Source: Vibrio atypicus (GTDB lineage Bacteria > Pseudomonadota > Gammaproteobacteria > Enterobacterales > Vibrionaceae). Taken from it: DNA of 64,000 nucleotides. Under the pieces are notes generated by a model. It saw only the letters and a list, made by a program, of their open reading frames with translations, was not told the origin of the DNA and did no database searches. Made by a program: the position numbers and the translations under genes. The stretch covers positions 496,001-560,000 of the forward strand of contig NZ_BLID01000001.1 in assembly GCF_009811315.1 (NCBI RefSeq). Reading direction: 5' to 3'. Numbering within the stretch: position 1 is the stretch's first letter; the number at the start of each line of letters is the position of its first letter. Of this stretch, positions 7,977 to 17,132 are shown piece after piece.

Positions 7977-9044
7977 TTACTGCGCTTTAAGTTTTAACAA
8001 AGTGTGGCCAAGGCCAATATTGTCTGTACGCTCTTCTATCACTAAACCGGCTTCTTCGATAATTTCCAAGAAGTCATCGCTACGATAGAAACGGCTGTTA
8101 CCATTCGCAAGACAAGTGAAATAGAGCGACGTCGCATTCAAACTGTATGATGCAGCGTCGTACTTTTGCGCATCCCAAAATAGTTCGAGAATGTACACCG
8201 AATCACCAGGACGAAGTTGCTGCTTGACGCGTTTAAGGATGCTAAGAATTTCCATTGGCGAGAAACAATCAAGGAACTGACTCATCCACCAAACATTGGC
8301 GAATTCTGGCAGCGATTGTTTCTTATCTAGCATATTAGCTGGGAATGGATGAACGCGATCTTGGTAGCCATGTTGCTCTGCGTTCGCCATTGCCATTTCT
8401 AATTGCTGCGGTAAATCGACGATAGTAATTTCAACATCGGAGCTATAGCCACAACATTGCATTGCCCACTTACCCGTATTGCCGCCAATATCGACAATTT
8501 TTTTAGGCTCAGATTTGAACACTTCTTCCAGCAATACTGGGAAAGAACGATCTGAATAGAAATGATCAAATTTAAACCAACTCTCTTTCGCTTTCTCAGG
8601 CAGTTTTGATAAACCTTGATAAATGGTTTCCCAGTCACCTAACTCTTTAAGGCCAGCTGGTTTACCCTCTGTAATCGATTCTGTTAGATGCATCATAGCG
8701 GCGTAACAAACATCCGCGGTGAAGTCCATGTTGGCTTGCGTCATACCATCATGTAGCAAAAAGAATCCTAGGTTTGCCATCGAATAGTTAGGCTTCTCCC
8801 ATAAAACAATATGAGCGCTAATGGCCATATCAAGTAGCACCTTAACGCCATATTCCGATACGCCAGTTTGAGCAGCGATTTCAGGGGCACTCAAACCTTT
8901 CTCTCCAGCCTTATCAAGTGCAGACAAAATGCCTAAATCACGTAATGTTCGTGCTGTATGAAACACGATCGGAGCAAAAGAAAGTTTTTGAGCTTCTGTT
9001 TTCGCTTCTAGAGCGTTAAACGGGTCATTTTTTTTATGTATCAC
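7977..9044 (-). CDS. SAM-dependent methyltransferase of APE cluster
   Basis: 355 residues with an N-terminal winged-helix dimerisation domain (LSAPEIAAQTGVSEYGVKVLLDMA) and a C-terminal SAM-binding domain (KKIVDIGGNTGKWA, then ITIVDLPQQLEMA). This is the layout of PF00891-type methyltransferases. In APE clusters such an enzyme is thought to methylate the aryl head group; known vibrio APE carries ring methyl groups, so C-methylation is plausible here although the fold is better known for O-methylation. This is probably the gene called apeB elsewhere. It lies 32 bases after the lipoprotein gene and 26 before the flavoprotein. Confidence 0.85.
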   Translation of the reverse strand: MIHKKNDPFNALEAKTEAQKLSFAPIVFHTARTLRDLGILSALDKAGEKGLSAPEIAAQTGVSEYGVKVLLDMAISAHIVLWEKPNYSMANLGFFLLHDGMTQANMDFTADVCYAAMMHLTESITEGKPAGLKELGDWETIYQGLSKLPEKAKESWFKFDHFYSDRSFPVLLEEVFKSEPKKIVDIGGNTGKWAMQCCGYSSDVEITIVDLPQQLEMAMANAEQHGYQDRVHPFPANMLDKKQSLPEFANVWWMSQFLDCFSPMEILSILKRVKQQLRPGDSVYILELFWDAQKYDAASYSLNATSLYFTCLANGNSRFYRSDDFLEIIEEAGLVIEERTDNIGLGHTLLKLKAQ

Positions 9045-9076
9045 GGAAAAACCTAACTAATAGTGAATCTAAAAGA

Positions 9077-9475
9077 CTACTGCATTGCAGCAGTTGAAGA
9101 GAGTTTACGTTTAATATCAACGTTTAAGTTATTAACCCAACGATTATAATTGCGATGGATTTTGCCATCATCTGCTTTCAAGTTTTCTGAGTTGAGATAA
9201 ATAATTGAGTAAAACTTTTCATTAAATGGAATTTTCACTTCAGCAAAGTGGTCACGAACCAACAATTTTGCGTTTAATTCGTTTGGACCCACTTCTTCCA
9301 CAACCCAACCGCGATCCATTGCAGCTTGCATAATTGCCGCTTTTACTTGTTTATTTTGAAGATTATACGCAACTGGAGTATCCTCGATATTCATCACTGG
9401 TTGGACGCGTCCACAACCGACCAGTAATAGAGCCAACAGCAATGAGCTAAGTAATTTTAATGGTGACATAATCAT
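9077..9475 (-). CDS. Small lipoprotein of APE cluster
   Basis: 132 residues with a lipoprotein signal peptide (LLSSLLLALLLVGC; Cys 21 likely lipidated). The mature part (VKAAIMQAAMDRGWVVEEVG) resembles small conserved lipoproteins that accompany APE operons. Its role is unknown; pigment placement in the outer membrane is a guess from context. The ATG at 9475 has AAAGGA upstream. It is first in the minus-strand three-gene unit and its start lies 66 bases from the divergent apeC start. Confidence 0.75.
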   Translation of the reverse strand: MIMSPLKLLSSLLLALLLVGCGRVQPVMNIEDTPVAYNLQNKQVKAAIMQAAMDRGWVVEEVGPNELNAKLLVRDHFAEVKIPFNEKFYSIIYLNSENLKADDGKIHRNYNRWVNNLNVDIKRKLSSTAAMQ

Positions 9476-9541
9476 GGTTCCTTTATTTTACTAAGTAGTT
9501 CAGTAATAGTATTTCGTCGTAGAGCAATAATTCAATATCTT
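9476..9541. promoter_or_regulatory. Divergent APE promoter region
   Basis: Only 66 AT-rich bases separate the starts of the lipoprotein (minus) and apeC (plus), so both transcription units of the pigment cluster must start in or near this spacer. No operator palindrome is obvious. Confidence 0.6.
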
Positions 9542-10270
9542 ATGCCAAATTCAGACATAAAACTCTCTTTTAAGATCAACGCATGGCTAGCGCACTCTAG
9601 CGGCTTATCTCAACCAGACGACTGGAAAACGTGGAGCCAAACACTTGAATGGCCATCAGAAGGAAAAGTGGACGTTTCTGCTGTCCCGCCAATGATGCGT
9701 CGAAGAATGAGTAACTTGAGTAAAATGGCAGTCCAAACCAGTATTGAATTGCTCAATCAATACGATGTCGACTATTTAGTCTTTGCCAGTCGTCATGGTG
9801 AACTCGCCAGAAGCGCAAAATTAATAGAAGAGATTGTGGCTGGTGAAGAAGCCTCTCCAATGGCGTTTTCTCAATCTGTTCACAACACCGCCGCAGGTCT
9901 CGCGACCATTGCAACCAAAAAACCTATTCCGTTGACCTCCATTGCCGCAGGTGAAAATACCTTCCAAAGTGCGATGGTGGAAGCGTGGGCATACCTCGAA
10001 AACCACCCAGACCACAAAGTATTGTTAGTGGATTTTGATGAGCCACTGCCGGATGTGTACGAACAATACGAAAACCAAACCTACCAAGGTTACGCGCTAG
10101 GTTTGGTGCTTTCTAAAGGTGATGAGTACCGTTTTTCTAAGGCCACAAGTACGACAGACGCAGAACCAAAGCAACCTCAAGGGCTTGAGTTTATTCGCTA
10201 TTTCCTGTCAGAGCAGACTCAGTGGACACTTCAGGCTCCAAATCAAATATGGATTTGGCAGAAGCAATGA
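9542..10270 (+). CDS. apeC: Chain-length factor-like ketoacyl synthase ApeC
   Basis: 242 residues, about half the size of a ketosynthase, with weak similarity to the N-terminal half of that fold (FSQSVHNTAAGLATIATKKPIPLTSIAAGENTFQ in pieces around 105-145). The position of the catalytic Cys is occupied by Ala-Ala-Gly, so it cannot condense by itself. In the published Xenorhabdus/E. coli APE system such a protein pairs with ApeO as the chain-length factor. It is the first gene of the plus-strand operon and overlaps apeD by 4 bases. The letter follows the published gene order, recalled from memory. Confidence 0.85.
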   Translation: MPNSDIKLSFKINAWLAHSSGLSQPDDWKTWSQTLEWPSEGKVDVSAVPPMMRRRMSNLSKMAVQTSIELLNQYDVDYLVFASRHGELARSAKLIEEIVAGEEASPMAFSQSVHNTAAGLATIATKKPIPLTSIAAGENTFQSAMVEAWAYLENHPDHKVLLVDFDEPLPDVYEQYENQTYQGYALGLVLSKGDEYRFSKATSTTDAEPKQPQGLEFIRYFLSEQTQWTLQAPNQIWIWQKQ

Positions 10271-11031
10271 ACAAACTAAACCAATACTGGCGTGTGTTCG
10301 CAACAGGATTTTGCTTTTCAGTATTTGGGGCCGGTGGACTGGCTCTCAGCTTTATTGTTATTCCTTTAATCTCTCTTTCTAGTCGCAACCAAACGGAAAG
10401 AGAGTACCGAGTGCAAGGCGCTATCCAGCGTTCATTCCACAGTTTTTGTCGCCTCATGAAATTTACTGGCGCGATCGATTACAAAATTATTGGTGGGGAA
10501 ATTCTCAAGCAAGATAAAAACTGCCTGATTGTTGCCAACCACCCTAGCCTAATCGACTATGTACTGATCGCCTCTCAACTAGAGCGGTGTGACTGTTTAG
10601 TCAAATCCGCCATCTGGGCTAACCCTTTTATGAAACACATTGTCAAAGCAGCGGGTTACATTCCAAATGAAACACCCGATGATCTACTTGCCATCTGCTC
10701 CGAACGTTTTGAGCAAGGTAATGTGTTATTGGTTTTCCCTGAAGGAACACGCACAACACCTGGTATAAAATCGAAATTACAACGAGGCTCTGCGCAAATA
10801 GCCGTAAGAACAGAAACTGATTTGCGTCTAGTTCATATTACGGTAACTCCGAGTTTTCTCACAAAAGAGAAAAAGTGGTATCAAGTCCCCCCAACAAAAC
10901 CCTTTTTCCTCGTCGAAGTTAAGGATAAAGTTGAGGTTAAGCCATTTATAGAGCAAACTACGTCACCTACGATTGCCGCGCGACGTTTGCAGCAACATTT
11001 AAGTGAAACCCTCTTTCCAGAAAACCAATAG
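10267..11031 (+). CDS. apeD: PlsC-type acyltransferase ApeD
   Basis: 254 residues starting at the ATG inside the ATGA overlap with apeC. It has one N-terminal membrane segment (FATGFCFSVFGAGGLALSF) and the acyltransferase motifs NHPSLID (HX4D) near residue 95 and FPEGTRT near 160. The family acylates glycerol phosphates. In the APE cluster the enzyme is thought to help link the polyene to a membrane lipid, which explains why the pigment is outer-membrane bound. That step is inferred from the literature on related clusters. Confidence 0.85.
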   Translation: MNKLNQYWRVFATGFCFSVFGAGGLALSFIVIPLISLSSRNQTEREYRVQGAIQRSFHSFCRLMKFTGAIDYKIIGGEILKQDKNCLIVANHPSLIDYVLIASQLERCDCLVKSAIWANPFMKHIVKAAGYIPNETPDDLLAICSERFEQGNVLLVFPEGTRTTPGIKSKLQRGSAQIAVRTETDLRLVHITVTPSFLTKEKKWYQVPPTKPFFLVEVKDKVEVKPFIEQTTSPTIAARRLQQHLSETLFPENQ

Positions 11032-11047
11032 TCACAAGCAGGTCCCA

Positions 11048-11308
11048 GTGGAAAAATTACACAACGAAATTAAACAACTTATTATTGATGCTCTAAATCT
11101 TGAAGATCTGACCATCGAAGATATTGAAACTGACGCACCACTTTTTGGAGATGGTCTAGGTTTGGATTCTATTGACGCGCTAGAACTGGGATTAGCGATT
11201 AAGAAGCAATACAATATTGTCATTGATGCGGATGATTCTAATACACGTGAACACTTCGCTTCAGTCAGCAATCTAGCAAAATATATTTCTTCGCAGATCA
11301 GCGAATAA
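11048..11308 (+). CDS. apeE: Acyl carrier protein ApeE
   Basis: 86 residues from a GTG start at 11048 (VEKLHNEIKQLII), with a weak AGG site upstream; a GTG at 11003 inside apeD would add 15 residues of no known similarity. The phosphopantetheine attachment site is Ser41 in GLGLDSIDALELG. It is one of two carrier proteins that hold the growing polyene. The spacing of 16 bases from apeD and 17 to apeF keeps it within the operon. Confidence 0.88.
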   Translation: MEKLHNEIKQLIIDALNLEDLTIEDIETDAPLFGDGLGLDSIDALELGLAIKKQYNIVIDADDSNTREHFASVSNLAKYISSQISE

Positions 11309-11325
11309 TTCGTAGGTACTTTCTC

Positions 11326-11583
11326 ATGACAGATGTAAACAAAGAACAAGTATTTAACCAAGTGAAGGACGCACTTGAAGAATTATTTGAGATTGATGCC
11401 GCAGATATCGTACCTGAAGCACACTTATATCAAGATTTAGATTTAGACAGTATCGACGCTGTTGATCTTGTTGTTCACCTACAAAACGTGACAGGCAAGA
11501 AAATCAAACCAGCAGAATTTAGTACAGTTCGTACTGTCGATGATGTTGTGAATGCAGTCACTGAGCTTCTTAAGGAAGCATAA
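11326..11583 (+). CDS. apeF: Acyl carrier protein ApeF
   Basis: 85 residues with the attachment site Ser42 in DLDLDSIDAVDLVVHL and a typical acidic four-helix carrier composition. In the studied APE pathway one carrier supports loading and the other elongation; which is which cannot be read from this sequence. Its TAA shares its last base with the ATG of apeG. Confidence 0.9.
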   Translation: MTDVNKEQVFNQVKDALEELFEIDAADIVPEAHLYQDLDLDSIDAVDLVVHLQNVTGKKIKPAEFSTVRTVDDVVNAVTELLKEA

Positions 11584-12143
11584 TGCGACAATTGCTGACA
11601 GCTCTGTCTGCAGTTGTCCTACTTGCATATCCATTCGCCGTTTATTTTGGCATCGATAAATTCGGTCTTTCCTGGGTGGGGATATTTCTTATCGCCGCCT
11701 TAGGAGCCCGTCTACTCTTCGTTCAGCGCAGCAAACTCAAAGAACTCAAGCAAGTTGCCCAGATCAGTGCGATCACCGGCATTACGCTAGTGGGACTCGG
11801 AATTGTATTTAAGCAGCATGGTTGGTTAACGTTTTACCCTGTAGTCGTCAACGTCTGTATGTTGATCCTATTTGCTAGCAGCCTAAATCAATCTCAAACC
11901 ATTATTGAGCGCTTAGCTAGGCTTCAAGAGCCAGAGTTACCAGAAAGCGGCGTCAGATACACACGCAAAGTAACCAAAGTGTGGTGCGGATTCTTTGTCT
12001 TAAACGGCTTGATTGCGCTCTATACCTGTTTCCAGCCACTTGAATTATGGACTCTATACAACGGCTTAATCAGCTACCTTCTTGCTGGTAGCCTATTTGC
12101 TGGTGAGTGGATTGTTCGCCAGTTTGTTCGAAAGGACCAGTAA
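11583..12143 (+). CDS. apeG: APE cluster membrane protein ApeG
   Basis: 186 residues with about five membrane helices (LLTALSAVVLLAYPFAVYF, WVGIFLIAALGARLLF, FYPVVVNVCMLILFASS, VWCGFFVLNGLIALYTCF, LYNGLISYLLAGSLFAGEW). It belongs to a COG4648-like family found in APE operons, with no biochemical role known. The start overlaps the apeF stop by one base. Confidence 0.8.
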   Translation: MRQLLTALSAVVLLAYPFAVYFGIDKFGLSWVGIFLIAALGARLLFVQRSKLKELKQVAQISAITGITLVGLGIVFKQHGWLTFYPVVVNVCMLILFASSLNQSQTIIERLARLQEPELPESGVRYTRKVTKVWCGFFVLNGLIALYTCFQPLELWTLYNGLISYLLAGSLFAGEWIVRQFVRKDQ

Positions 12144-12148
12144 ACATC

Positions 12149-13519
12149 ATGAGTCTAGCGAATCATCATTTTTCTCCTATGACGGAGCTACTCTCTGCAA
12201 AAAGACCCAAGCAGCATAAGGTCGCCTTTGTCGCAGACCACGTTTTCACATGGGCCGATTTTCAAGCAGATGTCGCGCAAAATACTCAGCGCCTATTGGC
12301 GCTACCAGCTCAGCGTGTCGCGCTATGTTTTGGTGATAGTTACCAGTTCGCTGTGAGCTTTTATTCTTGCTGTTACGCAGAAAAGTCCATCGTACTACCC
12401 GGAAACTACCAACCTGAAGCCGTGCGTGAACTCAGTGAACACTTCGATCTATTGCTGCACAATGACGCAATTCATCTAACTGGCGATATTCAGACCATCA
12501 ACCCAGTTATTGGTAATAAATCAAGCGTTCCGTCATGGTCATCGCTATCTGCTCAGCCGTGCCAGATTACTCTGTTTACTTCTGGCTCTAGTGGTAAACC
12601 CAAAGCCATCACCAAAAGTCTTCTACAACTCGACACTGAAATCGCGATTTTGGAAAGCCTATGGGGTGCGCAGCTCGCAGACAGCAAAATCGAGAGTACC
12701 GTTTCTCATCAGCATATCTACGGATTGCTGTTCCGCGTCCTTTGGCCACTGTGCGCCGGACGCCCTTTCGCGGTCTACAATCTTGAATTCCCTGAGCAAG
12801 TCGTTCAACACGCCAATATCGACACAACATTGATCAGTAGCCCGGCGCTGCTGAAACGACTCAATGATGAACACAGTCAAGCCGAGTTACGTGCCATTTT
12901 TTCTTCTGGTGGTCCGCTCCCCAATAATGCTGCCCAACACAGCAAGAGCCTGTTCAACACTTTACCGATGGAAGTGTTTGGCAGTACTGAGACCGGTGGT
13001 ATTGCTTATCGCCAGCAGCACAGCTCGACAACACCTTGGACTCTCTTCCCTGGCATCGAGGCTGAGATAAACAGTGAACGATGCTTAAGGCTCAAGTCTC
13101 CTCATATAGATGGAGAGCATTGGTACCAAACTGCTGACGAATGTTATTTCCATGATAAAGTGACCTTTGAACTGCGTGGCAGAACAGACCGTATCGTCAA
13201 AGTTGAAGAAAAACGCGTCTCTTTGGTTGAAGTGGAAAAACGCTTAGAACAGCTAGAATGGATTGAAGAGAGCGCGGTCATTGCCATTTCAGATACCAAC
13301 CGACTATCACTTTGTGCTGTTATCGTCTTAACAGATATTGGTAATGACGAATTAGAAAAACTTGGCAAAGGGAAGTTTTGGCTAGCCTTGCGCAAAGCTC
13401 TGCGTGACTGGTTAGAGCCAATTGCGATACCTCGAAAATTCCGTTTAGTTGACGAAGTGCCTTTAAATAGCCAAGGTAAACGTCAAGTTTCAGAAATAGA
13501 AAAACTATTCCAATCATAA
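12149..13519 (+). CDS. apeH: Aryl-acid AMP ligase ApeH
   Basis: 456-residue adenylate-forming enzyme. The ATP-binding loop is TLFTSGSSGKPKAITKS near residue 140, followed by the acyl-adenylate motif VFGSTETGGIAYR near 278 and the C-terminal GRTDRIVKVEEKRVSLVEVE hinge near 340. In related clusters ApeH activates 4-hydroxybenzoate and loads it on the carrier protein, giving the aryl starter. Here the operon also encodes an ammonia lyase, so a cinnamic or coumaric acid is an alternative starter. The ATG at 12149 has AAAGGACC upstream; the frame is open further back into apeG, but without a ribosome site. Confidence 0.88.
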   Translation: MSLANHHFSPMTELLSAKRPKQHKVAFVADHVFTWADFQADVAQNTQRLLALPAQRVALCFGDSYQFAVSFYSCCYAEKSIVLPGNYQPEAVRELSEHFDLLLHNDAIHLTGDIQTINPVIGNKSSVPSWSSLSAQPCQITLFTSGSSGKPKAITKSLLQLDTEIAILESLWGAQLADSKIESTVSHQHIYGLLFRVLWPLCAGRPFAVYNLEFPEQVVQHANIDTTLISSPALLKRLNDEHSQAELRAIFSSGGPLPNNAAQHSKSLFNTLPMEVFGSTETGGIAYRQQHSSTTPWTLFPGIEAEINSERCLRLKSPHIDGEHWYQTADECYFHDKVTFELRGRTDRIVKVEEKRVSLVEVEKRLEQLEWIEESAVIAISDTNRLSLCAVIVLTDIGNDELEKLGKGKFWLALRKALRDWLEPIAIPRKFRLVDEVPLNSQGKRQVSEIEKLFQS

Positions 13520-13533
13520 GATTTGACTCGAAT

Positions 13534-13902
13534 ATGGATAAAAGAAAACCCACCATTACGAATATTGAAATTCGAGAAAACAGCGTCACTTTGTCACTCA
13601 AAGTCGATGCCGATATTCTTGATTTTCGAGGTCACTTTACTCACTTCCCTCTACTGCCTGGTGTCAGTCAGATCGATTGGGCTTTGTATTACGCTATCGA
13701 GCATCTTCAAACGCCAGAGACATTTAAAGGGATGGAAGTGATCAAATTCCAAGAGCCAATCCTGCCAGATGCAGAAGTCTTGCTCGATTTGACTTGGGAT
13801 GTGGAGCGACAAAAATTAGCGTTTAAATACACCTCAGTTCACGACGATCAAATCGTTACTCACTCTTCAGGAAAGATGAAATTGGGTGAGAAAAGTGAAT
13901 AA
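13534..13902 (+). CDS. apeI: Hot-dog dehydratase ApeI
   Basis: 122 residues of the FabA/FabZ-like hot-dog fold. FRGHFTHFPLLPGVSQIDWA (about 32-51) holds the catalytic His of the GHFxxxPxxPGV motif. It removes water from 3-hydroxyacyl-ACP to make the trans double bonds of the polyene. In studied systems ApeI forms a heterocomplex with ApeP. The start ATG at 13534 lies 14 bases after apeH; the ribosome site is weak. Confidence 0.87.
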   Translation: MDKRKPTITNIEIRENSVTLSLKVDADILDFRGHFTHFPLLPGVSQIDWALYYAIEHLQTPETFKGMEVIKFQEPILPDAEVLLDLTWDVERQKLAFKYTSVHDDQIVTHSSGKMKLGEKSE

Positions 13903-15595
13903 TTTTCAGCCTTGCTTTCTGATCCCTTGCTACAACCACGGTGGCACTATTGCTGCTGTGGTGTCGTCACTACACAGTTTTAACTTCCCTTTTATCATTG
14001 TTGACGACGGCAGTGACCCAGAAACCAAGCGAGCATTAAAAGAGGTCGAAGTACTCGATAACGTTACCTTACTAACCCTTGATGAAAACCAAGGCAAAGG
14101 TGGCGCGGTCATCGCAGGTATCCGTCAGGCTAATCAGCTCGGATACAGCCACGCGATTCAAATTGATGCAGACGGTCAACACGATATTAAAGCGCTTCCT
14201 GAGCTAATTTCAGCATCAGAGAGCCAACCCACGCACCTGATTTCCGGCCAACCTATCTACGATGAAAGCGTACCTAAATCGCGCTTGTACGGCCGTTATG
14301 CAACCCACATTTGGGTATGGATTGAAACGCTCTCTTTATCACTCAAAGACAGTATGTGCGGCTTCCGCTCTTACCCTATTGCACCAACCATTGCGCTGCT
14401 CAACAAGTACAAGATTGGTCAAAGAATGGATTTCGACACTGAAATCATGGTGCGCTTATATTGGGAAGGGGTAGAGGTCGACTTTGTAGAGACTCGCGTC
14501 ATCTATCCAGAAGATGGAATATCCCACTTTGATGTACTTTGGGATAACGTCAAAATTAGTTGGATGCATACGCGCTTATTCTTTGGCATGTTGCCGCGTA
14601 TCCCTAAGCTACTGGCTAGAAAGCGTGGCCGAACAGAGCAAAACCATTGGTCTAAACGCCAAGAGCAAGGCACAGTTATCGGCATCAAATTGATGTTAGC
14701 CATTTATAGCCTGCTCGGAAGAAAAGCCTTTAACGTGATTCTTAAACTGGTTATGCGTTACTACTACCTAACCGGGAAAGATGCTAAACAAGCCTCAGAA
14801 ATCTACTTAGATCAGCTTAAACACTATGCTCAGCAACAATCGATTCAGCTTCCAGCGGATCTAGATAGTTACCAGCATCTGTTGTCATTCGGCCATACTA
14901 TGCTCGACAAACTTGCGGCATGGAAAGGCGACTTTAGCGTCGACAACTTAACCATTCACGGTCAAGAACACTTCCAAGAGATCGTCGACAATAAACAAGG
15001 TGTGCTGCTATTGGGATCTCACCTTGGCAATATCGAACTATGCCGGGCACTCAGCCGACGTCATTCTCATATCAAAATTAATGCTCTTGTCTTTACTGAG
15101 CACGCTGAACGTTTTAACGCGGTTATGAAAGCGGTCAACCCTAACTCAGAGCTCAATTTGATTCAGGTCAGCACCATGGGGCCAGATACCGCAATTCTAT
15201 TGCAGCAGAAGATTGAGCAGGGCGAATGGGTTGTGATCGTTGGCGATAGGACATCCACCAGCAAAGAGAGCCGCTCAATTTGGGCTGATTTCCTAGGTAA
15301 ACCAGCGCCGTTTCCGCAAGGCCCATTTATGTTAGCCTCCGTGTTAAAAGCCCCGGTTTATCTCTTGTTTGGATTAAGAGACGATCATAGTGAAACACCG
15401 CATTTTAACGTCTACTTTGAACATTTTAGCGATAAAATTGCCTTACCTAGAAAAGAGCGTCAGCAAGCGCTCCAAGACGTAGTACAGCGCTACGCAAATC
15501 GACTTGAACACTACACCTTGCAAGCTCCATTGCAGTGGTATAATTTTTTCAACTTTTGGACATTAAGTAATCAGCAAGATGACGACGCAAAATAA
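13895..15595 (+). CDS. apeJ: Glycosyltransferase-acyltransferase fusion ApeJ
   Basis: 566 residues, two enzymes in one chain. Residues 1-240 are a family 2 glycosyltransferase (FLIPCYNHGGT, IVDDGSD, IQIDADGQHD). Residues about 280-560 are an LpxL-like acyltransferase (SHLGNIELCRALSRRH with HX4E, VGDRTS, QGPFMLA). Together they could build and attach the lipid/sugar part of the polyene. A GTG start at 13895 with GGGTGAG upstream overlaps apeI by 8 bases; a GTG at 13886 is the alternative. Its end overlaps the ammonia lyase by 17 bases. Confidence 0.83.
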   Translation: MNNFQPCFLIPCYNHGGTIAAVVSSLHSFNFPFIIVDDGSDPETKRALKEVEVLDNVTLLTLDENQGKGGAVIAGIRQANQLGYSHAIQIDADGQHDIKALPELISASESQPTHLISGQPIYDESVPKSRLYGRYATHIWVWIETLSLSLKDSMCGFRSYPIAPTIALLNKYKIGQRMDFDTEIMVRLYWEGVEVDFVETRVIYPEDGISHFDVLWDNVKISWMHTRLFFGMLPRIPKLLARKRGRTEQNHWSKRQEQGTVIGIKLMLAIYSLLGRKAFNVILKLVMRYYYLTGKDAKQASEIYLDQLKHYAQQQSIQLPADLDSYQHLLSFGHTMLDKLAAWKGDFSVDNLTIHGQEHFQEIVDNKQGVLLLGSHLGNIELCRALSRRHSHIKINALVFTEHAERFNAVMKAVNPNSELNLIQVSTMGPDTAILLQQKIEQGEWVVIVGDRTSTSKESRSIWADFLGKPAPFPQGPFMLASVLKAPVYLLFGLRDDHSETPHFNVYFEHFSDKIALPRKERQQALQDVVQRYANRLEHYTLQAPLQWYNFFNFWTLSNQQDDDAK

Positions 15596-17132
15596 CCACG
15601 CTATCACCTTTGGCGCACAAGCACTCACGATTGAAGATGTCGTTGCAATTGCACAAGGCTCGAACGCCAAACTCAACAACTCTGCAGAATTTACAGCGAA
15701 AATCGACCGTGGCGTCGCGTTCTTAGAGCGACTGCTGAAAGAAGAAGGCGTGATTTATGGTGTAACCACGGGCTACGGAGATTCGTGTACGGTTGCGATT
15801 CCACCTAATCTTGTCGACGAGCTACCACTCCATTTGACGCGTTTTCACGGCTGTGGCCTTGGCGAAGTACTAAACCATGAGCAAGCAAGAGCGGTACTTG
15901 CGACACGTTTATGCTCATTGGCACAAGGCGTGTCTGGTGTCAGTCACGATCTATTAAATCAAATCATCACACTGATTAATCACGATATTGCGCCGCGTAT
16001 TCCACAAGAAGGTTCGGTGGGTGCCAGTGGTGATTTAACACCTCTTTCTTATCTTGCTGCAGCTTTGATCGGCGAACGCGATGTGCTTTATAAGGGTAAA
16101 GAGCGCCCTACTACAGAAGTATTTGCTGAGCTGGGTATTTCTCCGATTCAACTAAAGCCAAAAGAAGGCTTAGCATTGATGAACGGCACATCGGTCATGA
16201 CGGCTCTGGCTTGTTTAGCCTACAAACGTGCAGAATACTTAGCTCAATTGTGTACCAAGATTACTGCAATGGTCTCGGTTGGCATGCATGGCAATGACTT
16301 CCATTTTGACGAAGCCCTGTTCGCAGTGAAACCTCATCCAGGCCAACAACAAGTGGCTGCATGGCTACGTGACGATCTCAAAGCAGAGCGCCCACCACGC
16401 AACAGTGACCGCCTGCAAGACCGCTACTCACTACGTTGTGCTCCGCACGTGATTGGTGTGGTGCAAGATTCCCTGCCATGGCTGCGTTCAATGATTGAGA
16501 ACGAGCTAAACAGCGCCAACGATAACCCAATCATCGACGGCGACAACGAACGCGTTCTTCACGGTGGTCATTTCTACGGTGGCCATATTGCGATGGCGAT
16601 GGATACGCTTAAAACAGGCATCGCTAACTTAGCGGATCTGCTTGATCGTCAAATGGCTCAGTTGATGGATTACAAATTCAACAACGGTTTGCCTTTCAAC
16701 TTAACTGGGGCAGAAGGTGAGCGTAAACCAATCAACCACGGCTTCAAAGCAGTGCAAATTGGTATTTCAGCTTGGACAGCAGAAGCATTGAAACACACCA
16801 TGCCAGCGAGTGTGTTCTCACGCTCAACCGAATGTCACAACCAAGACAAAGTGAGCATGGGTACGATTGCTGCGCGCGACTGTATCCGAGTGCTAGAGCT
16901 GACTGAACAAGTTGCTGCAGCCTCTCTACTAGCAAGTATTCAAGCGGTTGAGATTCGCCGTCGTCACAATGAGCTCGATGAGCAGCACATGAGCGACAAT
17001 CTTAAAATGATTCGTGATGCCGTATTAAGTGAGTTTGAATTTGTCGCTGAAGATCGCCCGTTAGAACACGATCTGCGCCACTTCATCTCGCGAATTCAGC
17101 AGCGCCACTGGTCATTGTATCCGGAGGCGTAA
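15579..17132 (+). CDS. Aromatic amino acid ammonia lyase of APE cluster
   Basis: 517 residues of the HAL/PAL/TAL family. The MIO prosthetic group forms from Ala149-Ser150-Gly151 (VGASGDLTPLSYLAA); Tyr60 in GVTTGYG is the catalytic tyrosine. The substrate-selectivity pair at 89-90 reads Phe-His (TRFHGCG). Known enzymes have Phe-Leu (PAL), His-Leu (TAL) or Ser-His (HAL), so this pair is a mix and does not give a clear substrate. Its place inside the pigment operon, with no other hut genes near, argues for production of a cinnamate-type aryl starter rather than histidine breakdown. It overlaps apeJ by 17 bases and apeK by 1. Confidence 0.87.
   Translation: MTTQNNHAITFGAQALTIEDVVAIAQGSNAKLNNSAEFTAKIDRGVAFLERLLKEEGVIYGVTTGYGDSCTVAIPPNLVDELPLHLTRFHGCGLGEVLNHEQARAVLATRLCSLAQGVSGVSHDLLNQIITLINHDIAPRIPQEGSVGASGDLTPLSYLAAALIGERDVLYKGKERPTTEVFAELGISPIQLKPKEGLALMNGTSVMTALACLAYKRAEYLAQLCTKITAMVSVGMHGNDFHFDEALFAVKPHPGQQQVAAWLRDDLKAERPPRNSDRLQDRYSLRCAPHVIGVVQDSLPWLRSMIENELNSANDNPIIDGDNERVLHGGHFYGGHIAMAMDTLKTGIANLADLLDRQMAQLMDYKFNNGLPFNLTGAEGERKPINHGFKAVQIGISAWTAEALKHTMPASVFSRSTECHNQDKVSMGTIAARDCIRVLELTEQVAAASLLASIQAVEIRRRHNELDEQHMSDNLKMIRDAVLSEFEFVAEDRPLEHDLRHFISRIQQRHWSLYPEA

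Noticed and set aside
15579..17132. Histidine ammonia-lyase of the hut pathway
   Set aside because: It overlaps ape genes on both sides, no hutU/hutI/hutG is near, and the selectivity pair is not the Ser-His of HAL.
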